Of a DNA stretch of 64,000 nucleotides, positions 10,769 through 22,567 are shown one piece after another. The notes under the pieces were generated by a model. It made no database searches, was not told where the DNA came from, and worked only from the letters and a program-made list of their open reading frames with translations. How positions within the stretch are numbered: position 1 is the first letter of the stretch; each line of letters opens with the position of its first letter. The stretch is from Alphaproteobacteria bacterium (GTDB lineage Bacteria; Pseudomonadota; Alphaproteobacteria; Micropepsales; Micropepsaceae). The position numbers and the translations under genes are program-made. The stretch is from positions 278,786 to 342,785 of the forward strand of contig JAGWMG010000001.1 of NCBI GenBank assembly GCA_028871795.1. Direction: 5' to 3'.

Positions 10769-12877
10769 ATGGCCATCGACATATCCGCCTCAGCTTTTGC
10801 TCCTCCGGCGCCTGCCACAGCATCCTTTGGCGTCGGCGATTTCCTGCGCGTGCTGGACGAGCGCCGCAGTTTGATCCGCAACATCACGCTGGGGGTCGCT
10901 GCCCTGACCTTGGCAGTGCTGCTGTACCTGCCGACGCTGTATTCGTCGTCTGCCGTCATCATGCTCGACCAGCGCAAGAACAACGTGGCCGACTTGTCTT
11001 CGGTGCTGTCCGCCCTGCCGACCGATCCGTCATCGGTGCAGAATCAAATTCAGGTCTTGTCATCGCGCGATCTGGCGCAACGCGTCATTGGCAAACTCAA
11101 GCTTTACGACGACCCGGAATTCAATCCGGCTTTGAACAGGAACGGCGCGCCGGGCATCCGCGATTTTGTCCGCTGGTTGAATCCGGCAAGCCCGCCACCC
11201 CGGAGCGCAAGCGCCGATCTCGAACGCGACGAAATCGTCGACACGTTCCTCAACCGTCTCGACGTGAGCGCGCTGGGCCTGTCGACGTCGATCACCGTGA
11301 CATTTGCTTCGCGCGATCCCGAGAAGGCCGCCTTGATCGCCAATACGCTTGCGGACGCCTACACCGAGGACCAGATCGACATCAAAGTCGCAGCCGCGCG
11401 CAAGGCGACGCAATGGTTGACCGACCGCATGGGTCAGCTGGCGCAACAAGTCCAGGCCGGGGAAAGCGCGGTTGCGCAATACAAGGCGGCGCACGATCTC
11501 GTGGAGTCGGCACAAGGCAATTCGCTGGTCGACCAGCAGCTTGTCGCGATTAATGCCCAGCTGATCGAGGCGCAATCGGACCTGGCGGAAAAAAAGGCGA
11601 CATACGACCACGTCCAGGCGCTGCTGCGCTCGGGAAACGCTGCGGATATTTCCCAGGTCGTTTCCTCGGCCCTGATCGTGCAGTTACGAACGCAGGAAGC
11701 CGACCTTATTCGTCAGGAAGCCGATCTTTCGACGCGTTACGGCCGCAACCATCCCAAGATGCTCGCGATCCAGACACAAAAGCGGGACCTGGAAAGCAAG
11801 GTCACGCAGGAGGCGGCGCGTATCGCCGGCTCGATCGCCAACGATCTGGCGGTCGCTCATGCGCACGTCGATTCGATCGCGGCGAGCCTTGCCCGCGTGG
11901 AAAAGCACGCCGCGAGCGACGATATTGCGCGCGTCAAGCTGAACGCGCTCGAAGCCAATCTGGCCTCCACGCGCGCCATGTACGAATCGTTTGTCACGCG
12001 CCTTCGCGCCACGCAGGACCAGGACGATCTGCAGAATCCGGAAGCGCGGATCATTTCCAGGGCTCCCATACCGACCGCGCCGTCCTCGCCGAAGCGTCTC
12101 TTGTTCTTCGCTGCATCACTGCCGGCTGGTCTGATGTTGGGGCTCTTGGCGGCGCTGCTGGCGGAGCGGTTTCAGGCGCCTCTGCCGCGGCAGGGACGTT
12201 TCTTCGAACGGCTGGCGCCCGCCCAGGCAAGGCCGTTTCCCGCGCTTTTGGGCGAACTTCCGGCTACTTCGGACTTCCGCGCCGCCGATTTTGTCGTCGA
12301 CAACCCTGGGGCTCGCTACAGCCAGGCCTTGTCGTTTCTTTTGGACCGCATCGCTCGGCGGCCGGGTTGGATCGTCAGTTTGACCGCGCCCGGCTCGGAT
12401 GCGGGAAAGTCGGTGATCGCGCTTTCCCTGGCGCGCGTGGCCGCAAGCCGAGGCCTGCGTACGGTCCTGCTGGACGGCAATTTTAACCAGCCCGTGATTG
12501 CCCGCGCCGCAGGTTTTGGCACCGCTCCCGACGGTATCGCGGAACTGCTGGGCGGATCGCTGCCGTTGTCGCGCGTCCTCTCAAGGGACCCAAGATCGGG
12601 CGCATTCCTGTTGTCGGCGGCACGTCCGGCGGCTGTGGCGCAACAGCTGTGGACGTCGCCCAAGATGGCGGAACTGCTGAGCTATTTTCGCCGGAATTGC
12701 GATCTTGTGATTGTGGACGGCGCGCCCGCAATGGCCGATATGCCCTTCCTGGGGCGGCTCTGCGACCAGGTTGTCCTCGTCGCACAGGCGCGTGCGTCTC
12801 AAGCGGTTCTGGAGCATGCCCTGCATGCGCTTCATGCCTTCGGGGTGGCTCAACCTGGACTCGTTATCACCCGATAG
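10769..12877 (+). CDS. Polysaccharide co-polymerase / BY-kinase-like protein (Wzz domain plus ATPase-like domain)
   Basis: Wzz-like N-terminus (DFLRVLDERRSLIRNITLGVAALTLAVLLYLPTLYSSSAVIMLD), coiled coil, second TM, then APGSDAGKSVIALSLARVAASRG. Confidence 0.85.
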   Translation: MAIDISASAFAPPAPATASFGVGDFLRVLDERRSLIRNITLGVAALTLAVLLYLPTLYSSSAVIMLDQRKNNVADLSSVLSALPTDPSSVQNQIQVLSSRDLAQRVIGKLKLYDDPEFNPALNRNGAPGIRDFVRWLNPASPPPRSASADLERDEIVDTFLNRLDVSALGLSTSITVTFASRDPEKAALIANTLADAYTEDQIDIKVAAARKATQWLTDRMGQLAQQVQAGESAVAQYKAAHDLVESAQGNSLVDQQLVAINAQLIEAQSDLAEKKATYDHVQALLRSGNAADISQVVSSALIVQLRTQEADLIRQEADLSTRYGRNHPKMLAIQTQKRDLESKVTQEAARIAGSIANDLAVAHAHVDSIAASLARVEKHAASDDIARVKLNALEANLASTRAMYESFVTRLRATQDQDDLQNPEARIISRAPIPTAPSSPKRLLFFAASLPAGLMLGLLAALLAERFQAPLPRQGRFFERLAPAQARPFPALLGELPATSDFRAADFVVDNPGARYSQALSFLLDRIARRPGWIVSLTAPGSDAGKSVIALSLARVAASRGLRTVLLDGNFNQPVIARAAGFGTAPDGIAELLGGSLPLSRVLSRDPRSGAFLLSAARPAAVAQQLWTSPKMAELLSYFRRNCDLVIVDGAPAMADMPFLGRLCDQVVLVAQARASQAVLEHALHALHAFGVAQPGLVITR

Positions 12878-13055
12878 AACGCTGGGCCCGCTTGACATTT
12901 TGCCCCGGGGGCGGTTCATACGCCGCGCGTTCAGGGTAACCATCTTGCAGAAATTCGGATTGAGTTTTCCGCGATAAATGAGATATGCGGAACACAGGAT
13001 CGTGCCTTCCTCGGACGCAGCCAATTTTCACCAGCGGTAGCAAAGCGAACCCCAC

Positions 13056-13691
13056 ATGAGCGAAACGCCTTCCGTGAGCCCAACACATTCCGCGCCGGCG
13101 CGTATGGCGACTGCCATCGGCGGTCTGCCTCCCGCGTTGACACGCATCGCGGTCTTCCTCGCCGTCTTCGTCATCGGCGGGGTCGGCGGCTGGATCGGCC
13201 GCGGTGTTCTGGCCGGGCCCGCCGACGTGCCGACCATGAACGTCTTTCAGGATTGGCGGCTGTTTTGCCCCGCGAGCAAGGACAAGGACTCGTCCTGTGA
13301 GATGAGCCAGGATGTGATCAATCAGCAGGCCGGCATGCGCGTGGCGCGGCTGGTCATGGCCAGGGACAAGGACAAGAGCATGGTGTTGGCCATCACCGTG
13401 CCGTTGCAGGTTCTCCTGGAACCGGGCATGGGGCTTAAGATCGGCGACGATCAGGTGCGCGTGTATCAGTACAAGACTTGCACGGAAGCCGGCTGCCTTT
13501 CGATCATCCCGGTGAACGATCAACTCGAGGCGGCTCTTTCGAAGTCGCAGAGTGGCGGCGTCGACGTCGCCCAGCCTAATGGAAAAGCCGTGGAACTGCC
13601 GTTCTCGATGAAGGGCTATGTCGAGTCCTACAAAGCGTTCTTGAGCAACGAATCCAAACGCAAGTCCTGGTGGCGGAGATTATGGTCATGA
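13056..13691 (+). CDS. Invasion-associated locus B (IalB) family protein
   Basis: FQDWRLFCP...CEMSQDVINQQAGMRVARLVM...PLQVLLEPGMGLKIGDDQ...YKTCTEAGCLSIIPV. Confidence 0.82.
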   Translation: MSETPSVSPTHSAPARMATAIGGLPPALTRIAVFLAVFVIGGVGGWIGRGVLAGPADVPTMNVFQDWRLFCPASKDKDSSCEMSQDVINQQAGMRVARLVMARDKDKSMVLAITVPLQVLLEPGMGLKIGDDQVRVYQYKTCTEAGCLSIIPVNDQLEAALSKSQSGGVDVAQPNGKAVELPFSMKGYVESYKAFLSNESKRKSWWRRLWS

Positions 13692-14305
13692 AGTCGGTTC
13701 GTATTCGATTTGCCGGTCTCTGTGCCGGCGTTGCGGCGCTTTCGCTTCTCACGGGCGCGGCGTCGGCGAAGGCCGCCGCTCCGGCGAAGACCGCCCCGCC
13801 GGTGTCCGCCGATGCCGGCAAGCCCGCCCAGCCGACCGAATCCAAGGACTTCGGCGATTGGACCGTACGCTGCTATCCGGCTTCTACGGGAACGCCTTGC
13901 GAGATGATCGAACTGCTGGTGAACAAGAAATCCGGCAGGCGCGTCCTTGGCGTGCTGATTGTCTATAATCCGTCGAACAATCAAAACGTGATGCAGGTCG
14001 CGATGCCGCTGGGCGTGATGCTGCAGAACGGCGCCGTGCTGAACGCCGACACCTACACGTCCGGCGTCCTGCACTATCGCCTTTGCGACATGCAGGGTTG
14101 CTATGCTCTCACGGCATTGGACGATGGCGCGATCAAGGCGCTTGGACGTGCGACCAAGGCGCAAATGAATATCGTGTCCGCGGACGGCAAGAAGTTCGAC
14201 ATCGGCTTTTCGTTGAACGGATTCACCGCGGCCCATAGCGCGCTGATGGACATGACGCGCAAAGCGCCGCCCCCGGCGGCGCCTTCCGCACCACCGGGTC
14301 AGTAA
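13688..14305 (+). CDS. Invasion-associated locus B (IalB) family protein, signal-peptide bearing
   Basis: FGDWTVRCYPASTGTPCEMIELLVNKKSGRRVLGVLIVYNP...PLGVMLQNGAVL...YRLCDMQGCYAL; paralog of preceding gene. Confidence 0.85.
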   Translation: MKSVRIRFAGLCAGVAALSLLTGAASAKAAAPAKTAPPVSADAGKPAQPTESKDFGDWTVRCYPASTGTPCEMIELLVNKKSGRRVLGVLIVYNPSNNQNVMQVAMPLGVMLQNGAVLNADTYTSGVLHYRLCDMQGCYALTALDDGAIKALGRATKAQMNIVSADGKKFDIGFSLNGFTAAHSALMDMTRKAPPPAAPSAPPGQ

Positions 14306-14568
14306 GCTTCCCGGCGGACTTCACCACGCCAGACGGCTCGCCGGGAGCTTGGCGTTCCGTATCTGTTCCGTAGTTTTGGAATGAGCAGTCGGCCGACACC
14401 CACGGCGCATCGGACGCACGCGACTCGGTTTCGCGACAATTCGGACAAATTTCCCGAAAACCGCTCTGCTATCTCCATATATGTCTAGAATTCCCTGCCG
14501 TGTCGGAAGATTCGTAGGGGAACTGCGCAGCCGTCGCGCACGGTCGCGAGCCAGCATCGGAATATCGC

Positions 14569-16131
14569 ATGAGAAGCCAAGGCGACGAGACGAACCGCTT
14601 TCAAGCCGCGGCCGAAGACGCCCGCCGCAATTTTGAAGAGGCGCGGCATCGTTTCGAGGAGACTGGAGCTCGCATCGAGCCTTATCTGAGGAAGGCCGAA
14701 GGAGTTCTGAGCGGAGTCAGGGGTTGGTGTTCGAACCATCTGCCGGGCGGGGAACGCACGATGTGGGTTGCGCTTGGGCTTATCCTGCTCGTGGTCTTCG
14801 TATGGGCGATACTCCCGGGCAATGGCGGTGGCAATCAGGGAGGCTTCGGCACGGGCGGCCCGCAGCCTGTCGGCGTCGCCGTTGCCGCCAAGGGCGACAT
14901 CGAAATCACGCTCGACGCGCTTGGTACCGTCACGCCGATCGCGACCGTCACCGTCAGGCCGCAGGTGAGCGGCCAGCTTGTGCGCGTCGATTTTCTGGAA
15001 GGTCATGTCGTGAAGGCCGGCGATCTTCTTGCCGAAATTGATCCGCGCACCTTTCGAGCGGCACTCGATCAGGCCAAGGGCCAATTGGCGCGCGATCAAG
15101 CCGCGCTCGTCAATGCGCGTCTCGATCAGAAACGGCAGCAGGCGCTGTTCGCGGCAAGCGCGACGTCGCAGCAGGCGCTCGACACGCAGGAGGCCCAGGT
15201 CAAGCAGGACGAGGGCGTCGTCAGCGCCGATCGGGCCAGCGTCGAATCCGCTGCGGTCAATCTCGGCTATACGCGCATCGTATCCCCAGTGGCGGGGCTC
15301 GCAGGCCTGCGCCAGGTCGACGTCGGCAACTTCGTCGCTGCCGGGCAGGCGACGGGCATCGTCGTTGTTACGCAATTCGAACCGATTTCCGTGCTCTTCA
15401 CCGTACCCGAGGACAATATCGACACCATCGTTTCGCGCCTGAGGTCCGGCGCCCAGCTTGCCGTCACCGCATATGACCGCAGCCAGACCACAATACTTGC
15501 CACGGGCAAGCTGCTTGCCGTGGATTCGCAGGTCGACACCACGACGGGCACCGTCAAGATGCGTGCGCTCTTCGACAACAAGAACGGCGTGCTGTTCCCC
15601 AACCAGTTCGTCAACGTACGCCTGCTGGTCGACACCCTGCACGGCCAAATCGTGGTGCCGGCGTCCGCGATCCAACGCGGTTCGCAGGGCGCCTACGTTT
15701 TCGTGGTCAAGGCGGACCATACGGTCGCGATGCGCGCCGTGACACTCGGCCCGCAACAGGGCGACCGCGTTTCCGTCGTCAAAGGGCTCAATCCTCGCGA
15801 AACCGTGGTGACCGACGGCGGCGATCGCTTGCGCGACGGCGACGAGGTGACGATTCCGGGCGGCCAGAAGGTCGCGGCTGTGGCGCCGCCGAAAGACGCG
15901 TCCGCGCCCCCGGAGAGCACGCAATCGTCGCGCCGCAACCGCAATTTCACTGTGATGCGCAAGTTGTCGGCGGACGAATGCACGAAGATCCACGCCATGA
16001 GCCGGGAAGATCGTAGCGCGTGGATAAAGGACCATCGTGAAGAGGTGATGCAGCGTCCGGACCAGCCCGGCGGCGGCTGCAAATTCGGCGGCGGTGGTGG
16101 AATCGGGACGCGCGGCAGTGCCGGCAATTGA
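14569..16131 (+). CDS. mdtA-like: RND efflux periplasmic adaptor (MdtA-like)
   Basis: VRPQVSGQLVRVDFLEGHVVKAGDLLAEIDPRTFRAALDQAKGQL...YTRIVSPVAGLAGLRQVDVGNFV. Confidence 0.92.
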   Translation: MRSQGDETNRFQAAAEDARRNFEEARHRFEETGARIEPYLRKAEGVLSGVRGWCSNHLPGGERTMWVALGLILLVVFVWAILPGNGGGNQGGFGTGGPQPVGVAVAAKGDIEITLDALGTVTPIATVTVRPQVSGQLVRVDFLEGHVVKAGDLLAEIDPRTFRAALDQAKGQLARDQAALVNARLDQKRQQALFAASATSQQALDTQEAQVKQDEGVVSADRASVESAAVNLGYTRIVSPVAGLAGLRQVDVGNFVAAGQATGIVVVTQFEPISVLFTVPEDNIDTIVSRLRSGAQLAVTAYDRSQTTILATGKLLAVDSQVDTTTGTVKMRALFDNKNGVLFPNQFVNVRLLVDTLHGQIVVPASAIQRGSQGAYVFVVKADHTVAMRAVTLGPQQGDRVSVVKGLNPRETVVTDGGDRLRDGDEVTIPGGQKVAAVAPPKDASAPPESTQSSRRNRNFTVMRKLSADECTKIHAMSREDRSAWIKDHREEVMQRPDQPGGGCKFGGGGGIGTRGSAGN

Positions 16132-16168
16132 TGCCGTCGGCCGTGCGGCGTCCTGAGAGCAAATAGAT

Positions 16169-19100
16169 ATGAATCCTTGCGCGCCCTTTATCCAGCGACC
16201 GGTCGCGACATCCCTGTTGATGATCGCGATCATGCTTTTGGGATTTTGGGGCTACACCTACCTGCCGCTGGCGGCCCTGCCCGAGGTCGATTATCCGACG
16301 ATCCAGGTGCAGACGTTCCTGCCCGGCGCCAGCCCGGACGTGATGACGAGCTCGGTCACGGCGCCGTTGGAACGTCAGCTCGGGCAGATGCCCGGCTTGA
16401 AGCAGATGTCGTCCGTCAGCTCCGGCGGGGCCTCGGTCGTCACCCTGCAATTCGACCTGAGCCTCAGCCTCGACGTCGCCGAACAGGAAGTGCAGGCGGC
16501 GATCAACGCCGCGAACAACCTTCTGCCGCAGAGTCTTCCGGCGCCGCCGATCTACGCCAAGGTCAACCCCGCCGATGCGCCGATCCTGACGCTGGCCATC
16601 CGTTCCACGTCGTTGCCGCTTACCCAGGTGGAAGACCTCGCCGACACGCGCGTCGCGCAGAAGATTTCGCAACTTTCCGGCGTCGGCCTCGTCAGCATCA
16701 GTGGCGGTCAGCGGCCCGCCGTGCGCGTCCGTGCCAACGTCAAGGCGCTGGCGGCTTACGGCCTCAACATCGACGATCTCAGAACGACGATCGCCAACGC
16801 CAATTCCAACGCGCCGAAAGGCAGCTTCGACGGTCCTTCGCGCTCCTACACGATCAACGCCAACGACCAGATCAAGACCGCCGAGCAATACAAGGACATC
16901 ATCGTCGCCTACAAGAACGGGGCGCCGGTTCGCCTCTCCGACGTCGCCAGCGTGGACGAGAGCGCGGAGAACGTGCAGCTGTCGAGCTGGATGAATACGA
17001 CTCCGGCCATCCTGCTCAACGTGCAGCGTCAGCCGGGCGCCAACGTCATCAACGTCGCCGACTCCGTCAAGGCGCTGCTGCCGGAGATCAAGGCGTCGCT
17101 GCCCGCCTCGATCGCGATCGACGTACTGACCGACCGCACCAATACGATCCGCGCCTCGGTGGCCGACGTGCAGTTCGAGCTCGAACTGGCGGTGGTGCTG
17201 GTGGTGCTGGTGATTTTCCTCTTCCTGCGCAACATGTCGGCGACCTTCATCCCCAGCCTGTCGGTTCCGCTTTCGATCGTCGGCACGTTCGCCGCCATGT
17301 ATCTGCTCGGCTATTCGCTCAACAATCTTTCGCTCATGGCGCTGACCATCGCGGCGGGTTTTGTGGTGGACGACGCCATCGTGATGATCGAGAACATCAC
17401 GCGTTATCTCGAGGCGGGCTACTCTCCGTTCGACGCCGCCATGAAGGGCTCCGGCGAAATCGCCTTCACCATCGTGTCGTTGACGGTGTCGCTGATCGCG
17501 GTTCTGATCCCGCTGCTGTTCATGCAGGAGGTGGTGGGGCGGCTGTTCCGCGAGTTCGCGGTGACGCTGGCGGTCACCATCCTGATCTCCGCCGTCGTCT
17601 CGCTGACTCTCGTACCGATGTTGTGCGCGAAATTGCTGCGCCGCCGCGCCGACACCGCCGAGATGGGCGCCGTCGCGCGCAAGGCCGAGGAATACTACAA
17701 CCGTCTGGTTCACGAATACGACCGTCTTCTCAGATGGGTCCTCGACCATCAGCCGCTGACGCTCGCGGTTGCCGCGGGGACGCTGGTCTTGACGGTCCTG
17801 CTTTATGTACTGATTCCCAAGGGCTTCTTTCCGGTGCAGGACACCGGCTTCATCCAAGGCTACACCCAGGCGGGTCCGACGGTCTCCTTTGCCGAGATGT
17901 CGAGGCGCCAGCAGGCCCTTGCCGGCGAAGTACTGCGTGATCCCGACGTCGCAAGCCTTTCTTCTTTCATCGGTGTGGACGGTACCAACACGACGCTGAA
18001 CAGCGGCCGCATGTTGATCAACCTCAAGGACAAAAGCCGGCGCAGCGGCGACATCGCCGCGACCATGCGCCAGCTTCTCAGCCAGTCGCACGGGGTTGCC
18101 GGCATCTCGCTCTACTTGCAGCCGGTGCAGGACTTGACGATCGATTCGACCGTGAGCCGTGCCGAATATCAATTCGTGCTCGAAGACGCCAGCCTTGCGG
18201 TCCTCAACCAATGGGTTCCGAAATTCGTGGAGCGGCTGTCCCAGGATCCGGCGCTTGAAAGCGTCTCGACGAATTTTCTGGATCGCGGCCTGTCGGCCTA
18301 TGTGACGGTCGACCGCGACACCGCCGCCCGCTTCGGGGTCACCGCCGCGACCATCGACAACGCGCTGTACGATGCTTTCGGGCAGCGTATCATCTCGACG
18401 ATTTTCACCGAATCAAACCAGTACCGGGTGATCCTGGAGGCAGGCGGCGGGATGCAGGGTTCCGTCGCCTCGCTTTCGAACATCTACCTTCCGACCGCGG
18501 GCGGCGGACAAGTGCCGCTGGCGGCCTTGGCACGCGTCGAGGTGAAACCCACGCCGATCGAGAACGACCATCTCGCCCAGTTCCCGGCGGCCATGGTGTC
18601 GTTCGACGCGGCGCCCGGCTATTCGCTGGGGGCGGCGGTCGATGCGGTGCAGAAGGCGGAAAAGGATGCCGGCCTTCCCGCCAGCATCAACACCAGCTTT
18701 CAGGGATCGGCGTTGGCCTTCCAGTCCACCCTGGGCAACGAACTGCTGCTGATCCTGGCGGCAATCGTCACGGTCTACATCGTGCTGGGCGTCCTCTACG
18801 AGAGTTTCATCCATCCGGTGACGATCCTGTCCACGCTTCCTTCCGCGGGCATCGGAGCGCTGCTGGCACTGATCTTGAGCGGCCACGACCTCGATGTCGT
18901 CTCGATCATCGGCATCATCCTCTTGGTCGGCATCGTCAAGAAGAACGCGATTATGATGATCGACTTCGCGCTGGTGGCCGAACGCCGCGACGGCAAGAGT
19001 GCGCGTGACGCGATTTATCAGGCGGCGATGCTGCGCTTCCGCCCGATTATGATGACGACGGTGGCCGCGATGTTCGGCGCGTTGCCGCTGATGGTGGGCA

Positions 19101-19246
19101 GCGGCATGGGATCGGAGCTTCGCCATCCGCTGGGCATTTCCATCGTCGGTGGACTGGTCGTCAGCCAGCTTCTGACCCTGTTCACGACGCCCGTCATCTA
19201 CATTTATTTTGACAGGTTGGTGCACGGCCGGACCGTCTTGCCATGA
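16169..19246 (+). CDS. mdtB-like: RND multidrug efflux permease (MdtB-like)
   Basis: [65 protein letters not shown]. Confidence 0.96.
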   Translation: MNPCAPFIQRPVATSLLMIAIMLLGFWGYTYLPLAALPEVDYPTIQVQTFLPGASPDVMTSSVTAPLERQLGQMPGLKQMSSVSSGGASVVTLQFDLSLSLDVAEQEVQAAINAANNLLPQSLPAPPIYAKVNPADAPILTLAIRSTSLPLTQVEDLADTRVAQKISQLSGVGLVSISGGQRPAVRVRANVKALAAYGLNIDDLRTTIANANSNAPKGSFDGPSRSYTINANDQIKTAEQYKDIIVAYKNGAPVRLSDVASVDESAENVQLSSWMNTTPAILLNVQRQPGANVINVADSVKALLPEIKASLPASIAIDVLTDRTNTIRASVADVQFELELAVVLVVLVIFLFLRNMSATFIPSLSVPLSIVGTFAAMYLLGYSLNNLSLMALTIAAGFVVDDAIVMIENITRYLEAGYSPFDAAMKGSGEIAFTIVSLTVSLIAVLIPLLFMQEVVGRLFREFAVTLAVTILISAVVSLTLVPMLCAKLLRRRADTAEMGAVARKAEEYYNRLVHEYDRLLRWVLDHQPLTLAVAAGTLVLTVLLYVLIPKGFFPVQDTGFIQGYTQAGPTVSFAEMSRRQQALAGEVLRDPDVASLSSFIGVDGTNTTLNSGRMLINLKDKSRRSGDIAATMRQLLSQSHGVAGISLYLQPVQDLTIDSTVSRAEYQFVLEDASLAVLNQWVPKFVERLSQDPALESVSTNFLDRGLSAYVTVDRDTAARFGVTAATIDNALYDAFGQRIISTIFTESNQYRVILEAGGGMQGSVASLSNIYLPTAGGGQVPLAALARVEVKPTPIENDHLAQFPAAMVSFDAAPGYSLGAAVDAVQKAEKDAGLPASINTSFQGSALAFQSTLGNELLLILAAIVTVYIVLGVLYESFIHPVTILSTLPSAGIGALLALILSGHDLDVVSIIGIILLVGIVKKNAIMMIDFALVAERRDGKSARDAIYQAAMLRFRPIMMTTVAAMFGALPLMVGSGMGSELRHPLGISIVGGLVVSQLLTLFTTPVIYIYFDRLVHGRTVLP

Positions 19247-22200
19247 ATTTCGTGCGCCTCTTCATCGAACGTCCGGTCGCCACCGCCTTGCTGACGATGG
19301 GGCTGGCTCTGTCCGGCCTCGCCGCGTTCTTTCTCCTGCCGGTGGCGCCGTTGCCCAGCTTCGATCTGCCGGTGATTTTCGTCATGGCGCAAATGCCGGG
19401 CGCTAGTCCGGAGACTATGTCCAGCAGTGTCGCCACGCCGCTGGAGCGCCATCTCGGTGCCATCGCCGATGTCGACGAGATGTCGTCGTCCAGTTCCGTC
19501 GGTTCTACAAGTGTGGTGCTGGTCTTCGGCTCCGATCGCAACATCGACGGCGCCGCGCGCGACGTTCAAGCGGCAATCAACGCCGCACGGGCCGATCTTC
19601 CCGCCGCTTTGCGCTCGAATCCCGTCTACCGCAAGATCAACCCGGCGGATCAGCCGGTGCTCATCCTGGCGATGACCTCCGACACGCTGACGCCGGGCCA
19701 GATCTACGATTCCGCCTCCACGATCGTGCAACAGAAGCTGAGCCAGGTGACAGGCATCGGCCAGGTGCAGCTCGGCGGCAGTTCGCTGCCCGCCGTGCGT
19801 GTGGACCTCAATCCGCGCGCCTTGTTCAAATACGGCATCGGCTTCGAAGACGTGCGCGCGGCGCTTTCCGCGGCCAACGCCAACGCGCCCAAGGGCGCGG
19901 TGGAGGCGGGGTCGCAGCGCTTCCAGATTTACGTCAACGACCAATCGCGCACGGCGACCGATTTCCGCTCGCTGGTCGTCGCCTATCGCAACGGTGCGGC
20001 GGTCAGATTGTCCGACGTCGCGGCAGTCTATGACGGGGTCGAGGATGTGCGCAATCTCGGCATGGCCAACGGAAAACCGGCGATCCTCGTAATTCTCTTC
20101 CGCCAGCCGGGCGCCAACATCATCCAGACGGTCGACAATGTGAAGGCCGCGCTGCCTCAGCTTCAAGCCTCCCTGCCGCGGGCGATTCACTTGATCGTCG
20201 CCAACGACACCACCACGTCCATCCGCGCTTCGTTGCACGATATGCAAATCACGATGGCGATCGCCATCACGCTGGTGATGTTCGTCGTCTATCTGTTCCT
20301 GCGCAATGCCCGCGCCGCCCTGATCCCCTGCATCGCAGTTCCATTGTCGCTGCTCGGCACGTTTGTCGTGATGTACTTGCTCGGCTTTTCGCTCGACAAC
20401 ATGTCGCTGATGGCACTGACGGTGGCGACGGGATTCGTCGTCGACGACGCGATCGTCGTGCTGGAGAATGTGACTCGTTACATCGAGCAGGGCATGTCGC
20501 GCTTCGAGGCGACGTTGATCGGCGCGCGCGAGGTCGGCTTCACGGTCCTGGCGATGAGCCTGTCTCTGATCGCGGTATTTCTGCCCATTCTGCTGATGGG
20601 CGGGATCATCGGGAAGTTCTTCCAGGAATTCGCGGTGACTCTTATGACCGCGATCGTTGTTTCGCTTGTCGTTTCCCTGACGACGACGCCGATGCTCTGC
20701 GCCCATCTCGATCTCCACCGGCAAGACCGCCAGCAGGGCTGGCTTCTGCGCCAATCCGAACGGGTTTTCGAATGGGGTAAGCGCGTTTACGGCAAGTCCC
20801 TTGCCTGGGCGCTCTACAATCCGCGCACGATCATGTTCACCTTGTTCGTGGCGGTGGGCCTTAATTTCTTTCTGTACTATGAAGTTCCCAAGGGGTTTCT
20901 TCCCAGCGAAGACACCGGCGAAATCATGGGCGGCATCCGCGCCGACCAGAGCATTTCGTTCCAGCTGATGGAGAAGAAGTTCACCCAATTCGTGCAAATC
21001 GTCGCCAAGGATGCCGCCGTCGGCAGCGTCGTCGGGTTTACCGGCGGCGGCGGCGGCGGACCGGGCCGCGTCGGCACGAATTCGGGCAATGTCTTCGTCC
21101 AGCTCAAGCCGCTTTCGCAACGAAGCGGCATGACGACCGAGGAGGTTATCCAGCGCTTGAACGGCGAACTCGGCGGCGTGGCAGGTGCGCGCATGTTCCT
21201 GCGCAGCACGGGGAATTTCCGCTCGGGCGGGCGTTCGAGTCTGGCGACCTATCAATACACCCTGCTGGGCGACACGCTCTCCGACGTGGACAAATGGACG
21301 CCGAAAATCACCGCGGCGCTGGAGAACGTCCCCGAGCTGCAAGACGTCAATTCCGACCGCGAAGACCGCGGCCTCGAGGTGGCGCTGTCGATCGACCGCG
21401 CCACGGCGACCAGGCTTGGCGTGAGCGCGTCGCAGATCGACAGCGCTCTCTATGACGCCTTCGGCCAGCGGCAGGTGTCCACGATCTACAACGACCAGAA
21501 CCAGTATCACGTCGTCATGGGCGTGGCGCCGGCGTTCTGGCAAAACCCCGATACTTTGCAGGACATCTATGTCAGCACCTCCGGCGGCGCCGTGTCGGGT
21601 ACGCAGGCCACGGGCGCCGTAGCGGGGACAACGGTGGTTTCCAGCACGGCGGCGCTAACTGCCGCGGATGTCGCCGCCGACGTCCTGCGCAACCAGCAGC
21701 TCAACGCCCTGACCACCAGCGCGCGCGGCGGCGTTTCAACCGGCACGGCCGTCAGCACGCGCCTCGAGAAGATGGTGCCGCTGGCGGCGTTCACCCATTA
21801 CGGACCCAGCACCACGCCGCTTTCGGTCAACCACCAGGGTCCGTTCGTGGCCACGACGTTCTCCTTCAACCTGCCGCCCGGCGAATCCCTGGGCACGGCC
21901 ACGAGCGCCATCCAGCGCACCATGGCCAAACTGAACGTTCCGATCACATTGCACGGCGAATTCGCGGGTAACGCCAAATTGTTCAGCCAATCGATCGCCA
22001 ACGTGCCGCTGCTGCTCGTCGCCGCGATCCTCACGATCTATATCGTGCTTGGCATTCTCTATGAAAGTCTCGTGCATCCCTTGACGATTCTTTCGACGCT
22101 GCCGTCGGCGGGCGTGGGCGCCGTGATCGCCCTGCTCATCACGGGAACCGATTTCAGTCTGCTGGCGGTGATCGGCGTCATCTTGCTGATCGGCATTGTG

Positions 22201-22560
22201 AAGAAGAACGCGATTATGATGATCGATTTCGCACTGGTGGCCGAACGCGACCACGGCCTGAAACCGCGCGACGCCATCTTCGAGGCGTGCCTGTTGCGGT
22301 TCCGCCCGATTATGATGACCACCTTTGCCGCCATCCTGGGCGCGCTGCCGCTGGCGATCGGATTCGGCAGCGGCGGGGGCTTCCGTCAGCCCCTGGGCAT
22401 TTCGATCGTCGGCGGACTGGTGGTCAGCCAGTTGCTGACGCTGTACACGACACCGGTCGTCTATCTCTACATGGACCGCTGGCGGCTGCGCGCCAAACGC
22501 GGCTGGAACCGCTGGTACTCGCGACTGCTGGGCGATCCTGCACCCGAGGCGGCCGAGTAA
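19243..22560 (+). CDS. mdtC-like: RND multidrug efflux permease (MdtC-like)
   Basis: ATGA overlap with upstream permease; [49 protein letters not shown]. Confidence 0.96.
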   Translation: MNFVRLFIERPVATALLTMGLALSGLAAFFLLPVAPLPSFDLPVIFVMAQMPGASPETMSSSVATPLERHLGAIADVDEMSSSSSVGSTSVVLVFGSDRNIDGAARDVQAAINAARADLPAALRSNPVYRKINPADQPVLILAMTSDTLTPGQIYDSASTIVQQKLSQVTGIGQVQLGGSSLPAVRVDLNPRALFKYGIGFEDVRAALSAANANAPKGAVEAGSQRFQIYVNDQSRTATDFRSLVVAYRNGAAVRLSDVAAVYDGVEDVRNLGMANGKPAILVILFRQPGANIIQTVDNVKAALPQLQASLPRAIHLIVANDTTTSIRASLHDMQITMAIAITLVMFVVYLFLRNARAALIPCIAVPLSLLGTFVVMYLLGFSLDNMSLMALTVATGFVVDDAIVVLENVTRYIEQGMSRFEATLIGAREVGFTVLAMSLSLIAVFLPILLMGGIIGKFFQEFAVTLMTAIVVSLVVSLTTTPMLCAHLDLHRQDRQQGWLLRQSERVFEWGKRVYGKSLAWALYNPRTIMFTLFVAVGLNFFLYYEVPKGFLPSEDTGEIMGGIRADQSISFQLMEKKFTQFVQIVAKDAAVGSVVGFTGGGGGGPGRVGTNSGNVFVQLKPLSQRSGMTTEEVIQRLNGELGGVAGARMFLRSTGNFRSGGRSSLATYQYTLLGDTLSDVDKWTPKITAALENVPELQDVNSDREDRGLEVALSIDRATATRLGVSASQIDSALYDAFGQRQVSTIYNDQNQYHVVMGVAPAFWQNPDTLQDIYVSTSGGAVSGTQATGAVAGTTVVSSTAALTAADVAADVLRNQQLNALTTSARGGVSTGTAVSTRLEKMVPLAAFTHYGPSTTPLSVNHQGPFVATTFSFNLPPGESLGTATSAIQRTMAKLNVPITLHGEFAGNAKLFSQSIANVPLLLVAAILTIYIVLGILYESLVHPLTILSTLPSAGVGAVIALLITGTDFSLLAVIGVILLIGIVKKNAIMMIDFALVAERDHGLKPRDAIFEACLLRFRPIMMTTFAAILGALPLAIGFGSGGGFRQPLGISIVGGLVVSQLLTLYTTPVVYLYMDRWRLRAKRGWNRWYSRLLGDPAPEAAE

Positions 22561-22567
22561 CCGCCGG

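Noticed and set aside
15947-21543. Long minus-strand ORFs (754 aa and 779 aa) opposite the RND permeases
   Set aside because: Antisense shadows with low-complexity R/H/D/Q-rich translations.
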